The notes below the pieces were generated by a model. That model did no database searches and was not told the origin of the DNA. It was given only the letters and a program-made list of their open reading frames with translations. Positions 11,569 to 22,537 of a stretch of 64,000 nucleotides of DNA are shown one piece after another. Every line of letters begins with the position of its first letter. The stretch's first letter is position 1. The stretch spans positions 124,001 through 188,000 of the forward strand of contig NC_079241.1 in the NCBI RefSeq assembly GCF_028009165.1, written 5' to 3'. The position numbers and the translations under genes were made by a program. The DNA comes from Akanthomyces muscarius. Its lineage: Eukaryota > Ascomycota > Sordariomycetes > Hypocreales > Cordycipitaceae.

Positions 11569-12982
11569 CTATGAAAGATGTTGCCTATTTTGACGAACAT
11601 TATCACCGAGGTTGGTAGACGCCAATTCGACAACACCAGCCTTGAGACTGTTCAATGTCGAACAAGTATCCGGGTAACAGCTGCCGTATTTGTCGTCGAT
11701 GTAGAAATAGCGAAACACTCGGATCGCTGGGTTAGCTTTGACAAAAATCACAAGCTCTGTCTCTTCGTCCATCATGTCATCTACGTGATCCGCACTTGTT
11801 GTTTCTGGCAGGCTCGTCGCCTGATGCCCCTCCTCAATGCTTGTTATCTGCGGGTCTTCGTCTTTTTGACGCTCTTCTTCGCTACAAATTATCTTCCTCT
11901 TCCTCTTTCTTTTCACTTGCGCTTCCCTGTCCTTCATCTTCGTTTTCGTTTGCGTCATCCTCGGCATGACTGCTAGTATGCCCTCCCGGCTCGTCTTCAT
12001 CTACGAGGCTCTCCCAATCGTCGTCGCGCCAAGGACCACCCGCGACAAACTCGGCCAGCTTGGATGGCCGCAACTCTCTGACACCACCCAGGAAGTCACC
12101 CCAACACTGAACGGCCACATTTTCAGGCTGTTCAAGCTAGCATTCGGTGGTGTCGAGATCCGCAGCATCGCGTCCAAAAAAATTGATGAGATGAACGCTG
12201 CGCAACTCATCTTTATGATCGGTTAGGAAGCGGAGTAGCTCATCGCCAGCGTAGCAATTTTCTAGCTTCAGAATTTGTAGTCGGGGGCATGTAGCCTGCT
12301 CGCAGGGGCAGTGGGACGGAGAAGTTGTCATATGGGAAGCGACCGAGCACCCCAGAGCTCGACCCGCCTAGGCTCAGCGATTCGAGCTTGTGCATGTGCC
12401 GAAAGAACATGTCATCCATTCGCCCAACCACTTCGCCGTAGTGTTCAGCAGTAATAATGTCCCATCCGGCTCCATTGTTGCCACCCAAGATGTGGAAATT
12501 GGCCATTTGAAGTCCCGACAGGAAAGTCGTGAAATGCATCGGTTCGGAAAGCCGATGTCCACTTGGGAATGAATCGATCAACTGTTAGTTCTGTCACGAA
12601 CGTATTGTATGCCACGGCGCGCCACACTTCATTCATGAGCGCTCGCCACCCGTGTTTCTTTTCCGCTTGGTCTACAGCTTCTTTGTCCTCTGCATCGTTA
12701 AAGACATATATAGAGCCTCCAAACTCGGAATAATTCGTTCAGTCCTCCCTTTGATCAAAGTCAAATTTGAACTTTGATGGCTGCCGATCGTAGATTCGGT
12801 ATGCCATAGCCAGTGAGCAGCCGCCTGCCAGCCGGTGGCAGAGCCGGCTCTGTATACTGCTCATCGCACGCGCCCGTACCGATAAACTCGACGTGCGTGG
12901 GATAGAAGCCGTAGACATTCAGCGCGGCGTCAGTATTCTTCTCCCTGTTGGAAAAGCGCATTGTCGCAAAAATAGGTGGCAC
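11569..12982 (-). pseudogene. Decayed F-box/LRR-like fungal protein
   Basis: Pieces of one protein lie in order along the minus strand but in shifting frames. From the 5' side: FYPTHVEFIGTG; then MAYRIYDRQPSKFKFDFD; a TGA stop at 12739-12741; GGSIYVFNDAEDKEAV and LMNEVWRAVAYNTFVTEL; a frame change near 12,540; HKLESLSLGG; a second frame change in a run of five C near 12,283; LQILKLENCYAGDELLRFL; a TAG at 12137-12139; WGDFLGGVRELRPSKLAEF; and, in another frame, an acidic linker and CYPDTCSTLNSL. The layout matches the large family of fungal F-box-like proteins with a degenerate leucine-rich region. At least two stops and three frame changes make it non-functional unless the assembly is wrong. 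The gene's 5' end was not found. Confidence 0.7.
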
Positions 12983-13841
12983 CAGCTGTGTGCGCAGTGC
13001 CTGTACGCAAGGCTAAATTGGATGGTTTCAGCGAGCGGAAGGTGGCTGATAATTTGAACGGTCAGTTCAGAATGTAAATCGGTGATCTTTGCCATTGCGC
13101 GGCGCTAGCGGATTGGCGAACAATTTGGGATGCTGCATAAAAACTAATTTGAAAATGTGCTGCCGCGTAGGTACCTAGGCTTGAACAATTATTGACCCAG
13201 TGCCTTGGCAGCCCATGACTTGGTGCTTGTGAGGTCCTCAGTTGGCTGATCAGCGAGGACGTAGCTACAGGTGCTGTACTGGTTTTCTGCACGGTGTTGG
13301 AGCTACGTTTCCTGGATGAGGTCGCGTTCTTCTCGCACGAAAAGTAGCACTCTTTCGCACCCCACCACGGTGAATGCTCCTGCTTGCGAGTAGTCAAGTT
13401 CCCATTTTGTATGATTGGGCAACGCGTGTTGGAAGGGCATACGAAGCGAATGTCGCAGAAACGAAGTTTTAAAATGATGGACAGTCTACCATTGCTATTA
13501 TGACTTTCTGCTGGAGTCCTGCCCCAGCCCGACCTTGTACTGGTGACTTGGGAGAGGCATCGTCGGCGAAAAGTGAAGCGCGGACAGTGGCAATCCCCCT
13601 CATAAGTAATGGGGGGAAAAGCGTCGAGTCGGTGCATTGGTCTAGATGGAGCTCTATGACAACCGGCATCACTAATAATTAATGCATTAATACATTCCAC
13701 ACAAGCGAGTTCTACGTGACAAAGTGAGTGGATCGTCCTTTGCGCTGCCTTGCTTCATCAATCAAGATAACAATAAGCCATTTCTCGCACCGTTCTTTGT
13801 TTACTCTTTTACCATGGGCTATGGGTCGGTATTGAAGTGAA
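12983..13841. other. Gene-poor gap between pseudogene and regulator
   Basis: This gap may contain the unrecognised 5' end of the F-box-like pseudogene. A 212-codon open frame on the minus strand (13062-13700) has low-complexity composition and no motif. TAGGTACCTAGG occurs at 13168-13179. I see no other feature. Confidence 0.35.
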
Positions 13842-15913
13842 CTACTGCCAATAAGACCATTCTATATCGACAAAGTCCAAAGCTAATAGCTCAGAAAATG
13901 TCTGATCTGTTTGAGTCCCGTCAGCAACATGCTCGCTAATTTGCAAATCCGGGTGCGTATCATCTGTTGCCGTCGCCTGCGATACAATGGTCTCGAGTTC
14001 CGTGATTAATGCGGGTTTTTGCATGCCATTCACCACGGGTTTACTCGCACACGCCTTCCAAGCAGCAAGGACCAATTCAGCCGCCCGCAACCGCCTCTGG
14101 TCTAATGCAAAGTCTTTCAGAAACGCGGCCGCTTCATATAAATCGGCAAGCAGCGCCCACGCGGCTTTAATTCGACCTTCGTCAGTCATCTGTGGCATGT
14201 CAACCAGTAAAGTAATCACTGGATCTGGTCAGCCTCCCAAACACTTGATATTCGGCCAACGAGGTGTCAAACTTACGAGCATGCCACATCATGCTCACCT
14301 CACCCATCCAGTGAAACGACTTTAACGAAGGCTGCGTGAATGTCATGATGGTATAGCCGAGTACCTTCATGCAGAGATCCAGGTACTTGTTGTGAAAAGC
14401 AGTTTCCATCTCCTTGCACGTCATCCTTGTCTCGTGCATCCTACGTAAACGTAGCGCACAGAGCACAGCCCGCGCAGAAACTTGCAGCAACGTATCGATC
14501 GGCGCGCTAGGGTCGCAGTACTGCAGAAACTGAGTTTGAAGGCCTGCTTCTAGCTCATTGATAAACTTGTCCGTCATGGGGCCGAGGAGCGAACGTTCCA
14601 CAGTACCTTGGCGATGCACAAGACGGAAGCGTCGCTGCTGGTACATGATCCAGCAAGTAAACAACGTGTATGAGAATGTCGTCATGCCTGGCTTTTCCTT
14701 CAATATTGTGTCATCCAAGGAAATTTCCTCGTCTTCAATATTGAGAGGAAGTCTGCTGTCCCAATCGCATGTAAACGTGAGGGGGGTGCTCCCGTTCTTG
14801 ACAGCCATGATGAGGTCAATGTGCTGGATTTGCCACCACAGACGCCGGCGCTCTTCGGTCTCGACAGCGCCGAGGCCAAGGAGCTCACCGTCGCGGTGAA
14901 TACCCAGTAGTTCTGCGCTGCGGCAAACAAGACCCATTAGCGACCATAAGCTTTGGCTTGACACCATGTCGACACTCGCTTTCTGCAGAAGAAATGTCAG
15001 CTCTTACCGCTTTCACAACGCGCTGTTCAATCCGACTTACCACGTAAAGGCAAAGCGCCTTGAGAGATTCCATGTCGGAAATTGTCAAAATGTTGATGTG
15101 AATCAGTGATTGCTCGCAATGGTAGCGGTACGCGGTCAGCATGTCGGGCTTGGAAATGCCACATTCAGCGAGGCACTCATCCTTAGTCAAGCTGACTACT
15201 CCAAAGTAGCAAGAAGCCACAATGAGCGCGCGCTCCCCTGCTGTGAGCTTTTTGTACAGTGATTGATCGCTCACCGCTGATTGCAGCCTTTCCAGGGTCC
15301 ATGAGAAAGACAGCCTGGCGACGGGGTCGACGCGCTCCCGGAACATCATCCAAAGCTTGGCAGCCTCTGGTGTCGCTCTAAAAGAATCGGCTAATGTACT
15401 TGACTGTTGCGTTTGTAGACTCATTGGTGATCCTGAGAATGCGTGCGGCAAGCCCTTCGCCGGCCGATGCACAGTTGCTTCCGGCCCGAGCTGGGAAATG
15501 ACATCACGACGGCCACGCGTGACATTCACCCAAGACAGCCACCCTTGCCTGGAAATTTTCAGTACTTCTATATCAGTAGCTCAAAACAAACCTGCCGATT
15601 GTAACTATACGTACGACTCCAAGTATATCGAGCGGTCGACATCTCGCTCGACAGATGACGTGTTGGCGACTTTATTGCCTGTAGATGTGCCACTCTCAGC
15701 TTCATCGGGCGTGTCAGACAGCCCGTTAAGCAGAGCCTCGCCCCCAAGAGATCGAATTATTTCCTCTAGTCGTTTGATGCGCGCATCAGAGGATGGGTCT
15801 AGGTATACGCAGCGATCCTGTTTGCGGCGCTTGCAGTTGGAACAGCTGGGATCAGCGCGGTCGCATCTGACTTTTCGCTTCGCGCACGGCTCGCAGGCTT
15901 GGTTCCTCATCAT
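13842..15913 (-). CDS. Zn2Cys6 fungal transcription factor
   Basis: Sequence-specific regulator with a binuclear zinc cluster at the N-terminus (Cys 7, 10, 17, 24, 27 and 35; CEPCAKRKVRCDR) followed by a short heptad-like linker (ARIKRLEEIIRSL) and a fungal transcription factor middle-homology domain (LWSLMGLVCRSAELLGIHRDG, ERRRLWWQIQHID). Four exons: 15913-15615, 15548-15041, 14982-14277 and 14224-13842, giving 631 residues. Introns are 66, 58 and 52 nt, and all joins keep frame. It is transcribed divergently from a DHA2 drug transporter across 319 bp, a common arrangement for a local regulator and its target. The effector is unknown. The last acceptor (CTGACCAG) is the least certain boundary. 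Confidence 0.88.
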
Positions 15914-16232
15914 AAATGGGTCAGGGCGTCATGATCCGACTCGGAAATCTCGATTTACTATGTTGTTGTCTTAATGCGATGCAGTGAGGATGAGGCAGAA
16001 GATAGCTCGGGGGGCGACCGAGAATAAGTAGCGCGAGGAAAGCTAAGCGACTCGGGCTCGGGCCCGAACCCGAGGATAAGACGGTCAAACTGCACCAGAT
16101 GACTGTCATCGACTTGAGCACCATGGGAATATAAATAGCACCAGGTGTCCAGGTCTAAGTTCCTCCTTTCTTCTCTCGTAGTTCATTTCATGTTCGTTCT
16201 CTCTCATCTTGCTTTGGTTAATTTCATCCAGC
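15914..16232. promoter_or_regulatory. Shared promoter of the Zn2Cys6 regulator and the DHA2 transporter
   Basis: These 319 bases separate two divergent start codons. A GC-rich repetitive stretch with overlapping CTCGG and CCCGA words lies at about 16,048-16,075 (GACTCGGGCTCGGGCCCGAA). CGG/CCG-type half sites are what Zn2Cys6 proteins usually bind, so it is a candidate operator. That assignment is inference. Confidence 0.4.
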
Positions 16233-18049
16233 ATGCAGGGCGTGGACGGAGCTATGAGCCGAGGCTCGCAAAACGACGACCAACAAAGCAGACGCAATGA
16301 GAGCAAAGATGTTAACAAAAACTTCGAAAATGAGACAGTCGCGCCTATAGTCAAAGAAGATAAACATTTCTCGAAGAAGAAGCTTCTGCCGACTATGGTT
16401 GCTCTTTATTTGATCTTTTTCCTGATAGCCTTGGTACGCTACAACCGGTCCGCCGATGGTACGGGATTCAAGAACTAACTAATGCCTGGGGCCTAGGACC
16501 GAACAATTATTGGCACTGCAATTCCGTCTATATCGGCCGAGTTCAACAGCTTTGGCGACATTGCATGGTACGAGTCGGCATTCCTCCTTCCTCTCTGCGT
16601 GCTGCAGCTTTCCTTTGGTCTGGTGCTCAAGTACTACTCCACCAAATGCGTTCTCTTCATATTCACGGCCATCTTCGAGATTGGCTCCATTGTATGCGCT
16701 GCTGCGCCGACATCGAGCGCGCTGATTGCTGGACGGGCCATTACGGGCATCGGTGCTGCCGCTATTGCGCCTGGTGTATATCTCATGATCACATTGATTG
16801 TGCCTTTGCAGGACCGCCCCAAATACCTCGGGTCTCTGGGCTCAGCCTTTGGCATCTCTTCTATTTTGGGTCCGGTTTTGGGAGGCTATCTCACATCGAT
16901 TACGTGGAGGTGGTGCTTTTGGATCAACCTGCCCCTCGGATGCACCGCATTAGTGCTCTTGTGGGTGCTCGCGCCAAACCTCCCGCCTCCGGCGCAGCGA
17001 GCCAAAACGTGGAGGCAAAAAGTTTGGCAACTTGATCCAATTGGCTTTTTGCTCGTTGGACCGTCCATTAGCTGTCTTTTGTTCGCCCTCGAGCTCGGCG
17101 GTAAGGACCAGAAGTGGAGTGGTGGCCGCACTGTCGCCTTGTTCGTGGTGTTTGGCGTCTTGCTGTTGGCATTCATCGCATATCAACTTTGGAGGGGGGA
17201 TCAATCAACGCTTCCACCCAAAATCATGGGCCAGCGAACGTTACTGGTTGCATGCCTTATCAGCTTTTGCATCGGCGCAGTCATTGTTATCTACGCATTC
17301 TATCTACCGATCTGGTTCCAAGTCGTGCAGGGCAAATCGCCACAGAGCTCCGGCTTGTCCCTTTTACCCTTGCTGTTAAGTAACGTGTTCTCTGTTGTTG
17401 CTGGAGGTGTTCTAGTTAGTCGTCTCGGGTACTTTACACCCTTTGCTATCGCAGGGAGTGCGGTACTAGTGGCCGGCGGCGCTCTCATCACAACATGGAC
17501 TGCCGATATCAGCACAGGAAAGTGGATTGGCTACCAAGTAGGGTCATCATTGAACACGACACTGGTATATACACTTCACTGACGTTCATGATCCCGCAGA
17601 TATTCACAGGTGTGGGCCTGGGAATGTGCCTCCAGCAGCCAGCCATTGCGATTCAGGCGGTTCTGAAGGAGGATGAAATTTCTATCGGCACTTCAGCACT
17701 AAACTTTGCCGTCTTTCTCGGGGGTAGTATACTTGTGACAGTTTCGCAAACTCTTTTTGAGCATCAGCTGGTGAGAAAACTTATCAAAATCGTACCCAGC
17801 CTCGATCCAGCAAGATTGACTGGTAGCGGCGCTGCGAATTTGAAAGACCTTGTTCCATCAGCGCAACAAGAAGAGGCTCTGAGCGCCTACAACGACTCCA
17901 TGCGCGCGATATGGTATCTTGCGCTGACTCTGGCAGCAGTCACCTTTTGCGCCTCGTTCGGGCTGGAGTGGAAAAGTATCAAGGCCAAACCATCAGAATT
18001 GACCAGCGACGCAGAAACAAACGAAAACGGTAAAATCCCCAAAGGCTAG
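16233..18049 (+). CDS. MFS drug:proton antiporter, DHA2 family (14-TM)
   Basis: Plasma-membrane efflux transporter of the major facilitator superfamily. Three exons: 16233-16433, 16497-17537 and 17600-18049, giving 563 residues. The first join restores the DHA2 motif LDRTIIGTAIP. The second joins WIGYQ to IFTGVGLGMCLQQP. The intron acceptors are preceded by CTAAC-like branch sites. A hydrophilic N-terminal tail of about 50 residues is followed by multiple hydrophobic segments and the motif-C-like sequence GPVLGGYLTSITWRWCFWIN. Similar fungal proteins export toxins, azoles or secondary metabolites; the substrate cannot be read from sequence. The divergent Zn2Cys6 gene is a likely regulator. 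The ATG at 16233 was chosen because it lies closest to the conserved region; no in-frame ATG precedes it. Confidence 0.9.
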
Positions 18050-18869
18050 GCTGGAATACATGTTGTTCACTTGTGGTCTAGACAGAGCCATGCCAGTTCG
18101 GCCTCAAGCAAAGGAATGGTAGAGAGGCAAAAGCCGGAGGTTCATAGGGTACAAAATGTACCTGAGCCTATTTTCTTTGTCTTAAATACACGATTCCCTG
18201 TAAGGCCGCTTGCCAACAACATTAGTTGAATGCTTACTTTATGTGTCTAAGTCCTACGTGGCGTCTCAGTGCTTGTAGTCGTCCGACGGCGATTCTCAGC
18301 GCAGCAACGGGCACAACCAGGGCCAGGTGACCTCGAAGTTAATGGCAGAATTGACTTTGTTCAGAAATTTGCTCTGGAGCATGACGATGAACTTGTGGAA
18401 ATGCCCGAAGGGGGCCCAAGTATCCGGAAAAGCTACCGAGCTAGTGTGCAGTCCCAGTATTCAAACTTGCCCCTTTGGGTTTGCCTGCAAGTCTCAGAAT
18501 TTGGGACCCCCTGTAACTAAAGAAGAGACAGCCCCATTCTTCTTTTGCCTGTGGCGTTACTGCAAGTCGTAATTAGACGATGGTGGGTACATCGTTATCT
18601 GTTCATTGTCCATTTGATGATGGCTATGCTCACTACAGTATTTCCTGCGAAATGACGTTAGTATGTGTGTACGAACGAACAAGTACGGTAGCTAGAGTAG
18701 TTATGAGAAACCAGGGCAATGTAGAGTAAGGCTGCACCTTGCGACTTCTCTCTCATAGTAGGGTTTAAGTCAGTCATTTCTACATCTCTATTGGGCAAGT
18801 ATCGCGCCAAAAATATTGTTAAATTACATAAGACCTGATTTCATGGCAACTGATGTGGATCCCACCTTT
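18050..18869. other. Gene-free region
   Basis: This is the 3' flank of the transporter and AT-rich sequence. Two overlapping plus-strand open frames at 18,269-18,572 have no recognisable motif. Confidence 0.35.
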
Positions 18870-19089
18870 TGCTACGCAAAAACCATTTTCGGGGGGTTGG
18901 GGGGGCGCTTCTCGATGATGAGGGCCAGGTCGTTCATCTGCCAATGCAGCATGTGCGTGATGGTGAGCTCCGAGGCGACGTGCTTGGGGCCCCAGCCGGC
19001 AGCTGCAGCGTGAGGACCTTGATGCTGGTGATGAGACTGTAGGCAACGTCCGACGTCATCAGGTTGACGTACTGCGGCTTGTCAATGTC
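18870..19089 (-). pseudogene. Relic of a coding sequence, probably a transcription-factor C-terminus
   Basis: Within otherwise AT-rich DNA the minus strand carries a GC-rich, protein-like stretch in two frames. DIDKPQYVNLMTSDVAYSL and ITSIKVLTLQLPAG continue, after a one-base change of frame, as WGPKHVASELTITHMLHWQM and NDLALIIEKR. The pattern resembles the C-terminal region of fungal C6 regulators, from memory only. There is no start codon, no zinc cluster and no intact frame. It looks like the remnant of a deleted or transposed gene. Confidence 0.45.
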
Positions 19090-20557
19090 GGTATCGTGCT
19101 ACTCTTTCATCGTAAGCCGCGCTCACACCTCCAGATATACGCAGGTCTACTTTCTATCCTCTCTTATGCTTCTTTTCAGATACCCGGGGCTGCTTGGAAA
19201 AGCCAGAAAATACTCTGCTAAATGTGGCCCTCCGGCCTGAAGGGTAGAGTGCGGCGGCTGCCCAGCTCCGGCAGTTATTCGTCGAGTCACTCGCCCTCAA
19301 CGGCCGGAACACAGGCGTGAGGCACAGGAGCGAGATAACAGAGCCACCGAAGCTGCTTTATCAACATGTCTATTAATGATTTACATACAAAGGATCAATA
19401 CAATGTTGAATTAGCTACCACAACACAGATTTGTTCCTACGTGAGGTTCGACGTCGTCACAAAAGCTTCAAGTGGATTCAATGCGTAATGTGGCGGAGCG
19501 ACGATCGTTCGCCGTTGCCAGACCCCATACTCGGCTTTGCTGCCTGCCAAAAACAGCTAGCCTGCAACAGAAGAATTCAAAAAGTTCTGGAAATGAGACC
19601 GCCGTCTTCTCCGACGGCTCCGAAGTCGGCTTAGAGGAGTTATCACGGCGTGGCTGCGGAATATCACTGACGATGTTTAGTGGTAGTGCTGTCGTCTACT
19701 AGCTAGCATGTCAATATCAGCCAGCTGACGGCGGGTGGAATAAGATGACAGCCGATGGCGACATGCTCAATTGCGCATGTCTTTTCAACAAAATCATTAC
19801 CTTTTGACATTGACCTTTGTACTGATAACTGCTGAGATGCTCTGCCGCTTAGGACAGTGGTTGTGTTCTGGACCCCGCCACGCTACGTCCCGTGGCCCCT
19901 ACAAGGATTAAGGCACTAAATCTGTTGGTCATGCGTGCTACATTCGAACTTCTCAGCTGTCCGTAAATTAACCGGTTTAATTATGCCAAAGAGCCCTACT
20001 CAAAACACGTCGATCGTTCTGGGACATTGCTAGCACAAATCTGTTGCAGTGAGTTTTCTGGAGAACGAAAGAAGCTGAAAAGCCCCACAATCTCTTGAAG
20101 GGGGAAAGCCTAAAATGGCGAAGTTGTGCAAAATCGTTGCTTACCAGCTTGCCAGTCTCACTCAACGCCAGACGACGATTTATGCAATGGGCTGCCCAAG
20201 AACTGCCGTTTAGCAGCGTAGTGCAATTTACGTAACGATCTTCAGAATTAACCAGAAACGGAAGGTAAACAAAAATGCACTACATTCATTTCTTCGATAA
20301 AGAAGTGGTTAACCGGTCGATCTTCCTGTCTCCCAACTCACTCAATCGCCGGCTTCGCCGACGCTCGACTCAAAAAATACCATTACTCACAACTATTACG
20401 TTACCTGTTACTGGAATCTCCAGTCGATTGTCTTATTGATATAAGTCTTGGTATCCCCCCCCAGTGACTTCCTGCCATGTTTTATCGCCAAACATTTGCT
20501 TCACATTAGTATCGATCCGCAGTCGGCAAGCAGCTAGCATTGTCTCCGTACTTCACC
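19090..20557. other. Gene-free region upstream of the glutamic protease
   Basis: No open frame longer than about 75 codons and no motif are visible. A run of eight C lies near 20,455, shortly before the protease start, and the region should include its promoter. Confidence 0.35.
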
Positions 20558-21508
20558 ATGCATTTCAAATCTCTTTCTGCTGTGGCAACGCTATCTTTCC
20601 TTTCACTCGCTGAAACGCGCCCGGGGAGTGCATTGACCTCGTCGTTGTATGATGCTTCCATTTCTGGAACTTCCGGAACTCCAGGTGCTATCAGTAACGA
20701 CTTATGGTGTGGCTTCGTTCAGAAGGCTGCCGTTAGTTCTGTTTCTGCTGTTTGGATCGTACCAAACGTTTCTTTGCCGGACTCTGGCTCGCAAGGAGAT
20801 TACGAAATCTTTCAATGGGTTGGGATTGATGGCGCTGCACCGTCGAAATGCAACGACGTTTTGCTCCAGGGCGGCACCTCTCAGAAAGTACGTGACTTGG
20901 TACTCTAGCCGACCTTTGTCCATTTCTTCAACTGCACCTGGCCCAAATATTGACCACTGATTTGATTCAGTTCTATCAAGGGCAATACACGACCGACTTC
21001 TGGTACGAATTTTACAACCCACAGCAGACGCCTTCGCTACACGTCACTTACCCGCCGCGTATGTAACTCGGAACATGAATATGGAATGCAAAATGAACTA
21101 ACGACGACCAAGTCCGAATTGGAGACCAAGTTCGAGTGACAGTAACAGCGACATCCGCCTATGCCGGAACTATGTAAGCTACTGCCTTACTTCGCAGTCT
21201 CCACGAGTCCATGACTGATTTTCTTCACTAGCTCATTCGAGAACCTGACCCAAAATATCTCGGACACACAAAATGTCACATCGGCGGTGCCCCTGTGCTT
21301 TGAGCATGTAGAGTGGATTTCGGAGGCGCCAACAAAGCAGCTCCCCAGCTTCGAAGCATTTGACTTTTCCGAAGTTTCAGCTGTCAGAGATGATGGCTCC
21401 TCCATTAATGGCGATGGCTCAGAGGAATGGTATCTGAATAGTCCTGCAGCGAAATGTCATGCGTCCCTGCAGGATGGTGGCTCTACTATCAGCTTTTCCC
21501 AAAGTTAG
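20558..21508 (+). CDS. Secreted glutamic endopeptidase, family G1 (eqolisin)
   Basis: Acid-active secreted protease of the aspergillopepsin II/scytalidoglutamic peptidase type. Four exons: 20558-20887, 20971-21058, 21113-21173 and 21232-21508, giving 251 residues. A signal peptide precedes the sequence (MHFKSLSAVATLSFLSLAET). The mature part shows WVGIDG, the catalytic glutamine in VLLQGGTSQ (Q104), FWYEFYNP, and the glutamate-bearing strand VEWISEAP. Introns 2 and 3 have clear GTATGT and GTAAGC donors, and a CTAAC branch site is visible in the second. Many G1 proteases have a longer cleaved propeptide; here only about 25 residues separate the signal peptide from the domain. No neighbour explains its role. 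The family is secure; exon 3 boundaries are slightly less so. Confidence 0.85.
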
Positions 21509-22537
21509 ACATTAAGAAAGTAATTCTTTCAGTGCAGTTAGGCTAAACAGCTTGATAAAAATCAACAATCATGAAGTATCGTGATTAGCGAGTGAATTAT
21601 TACTATCCTTGATCTTATAAGGCAGCGTAAGATAAATAAATTGTAGGCCTCGATGGATTCAGCGATTCTTCTGCTCTGGAAATGAAGCTTTGACAGTTAT
21701 TCAGAGGCAAGGATAAAGGCTGCGCTAACAACGGATAGTGATACTACAGCTGGAATGATTGCTGCGATTGGTTTGCCTATTCTAATGTGCTGCGCGTCTC
21801 TCGTTCGAGCCATTACGAAGCCAAGCAATTGTCTACTGGTTGCCCCATTTCAGTAACGCCTGTGCTAGGCCATCTACCTCAGCCGGAGCCGAGCTAGCGC
21901 TTCGAGAAAGACACTTTAACGGTGGATATTGGTGGAAGCCATAGGTGCACAGCGTTTCTGGTCAACTATAGTCGTTATTATAATACTATGGCATGTTTTG
22001 CCGTTGCCGATTTCTAAAGGTTTTCAAACTTTTCCAAGCAAGTACGGTATAGATGCTGCCGGATTGTCGTCGAGGTCCGCCTTGGCCTGATCCCTCGACG
22101 CAAAACTCCGCGGCGAATTGCACTGCCACTACGCACTAGCCCGTGAACTGACCCCATGGCGCCCTCTTGCTCCTGGTGCGGAAAGAAGCCGACTCTGCGC
22201 GAGAAGCTTGGAGCCATACGGAGCCGGGCTCGGCGGGGCTCGCTGGCAATGGGCCGGGCAGTGAGCGTTCTGAGTAATATTCCCCATGGAAAACTGCACC
22301 GTATCTGCCCTCGGCCTGTTGTAGCTGTTACCGGGGTTTTCTACCCCGTCATACCCATTCTGCTCCAAATTTCGTGGGGATACGATTTGAGTCTCGCGCT
22401 GGTAGTAACAAAGACGAGATTTCGAGAAACCTGCCATCATCTTGCCCCGCCTTGGCCAGCCGTGACATGTCTCAAGGCTCCATTGCCTCCTTGGTACGAC
22501 ACACTCTAGCCGGCTTCCAGAGCTAGACCGCTGAACG
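21509..22537. other. Intergenic region upstream of the DHA1 transporter
   Basis: This is the 3' flank of the protease followed by the transporter promoter. A 140-codon minus-strand frame at 22129-22551 overlaps the transporter start, has no conserved motif, and is probably chance. Confidence 0.4.

Noticed and set aside
13062..13700. 212-codon minus-strand frame between the pseudogene and the regulator
   Set aside because: No conserved motif, overlapping frames on both strands, composition unlike neighbouring proteins. It could include remnants of the pseudogene's 5' end but I cannot support it.
18241..18560. Possible small gene downstream of the DHA2 transporter
   Set aside because: Competing frames on both strands of similar quality, no start with context and no recognisable motif.
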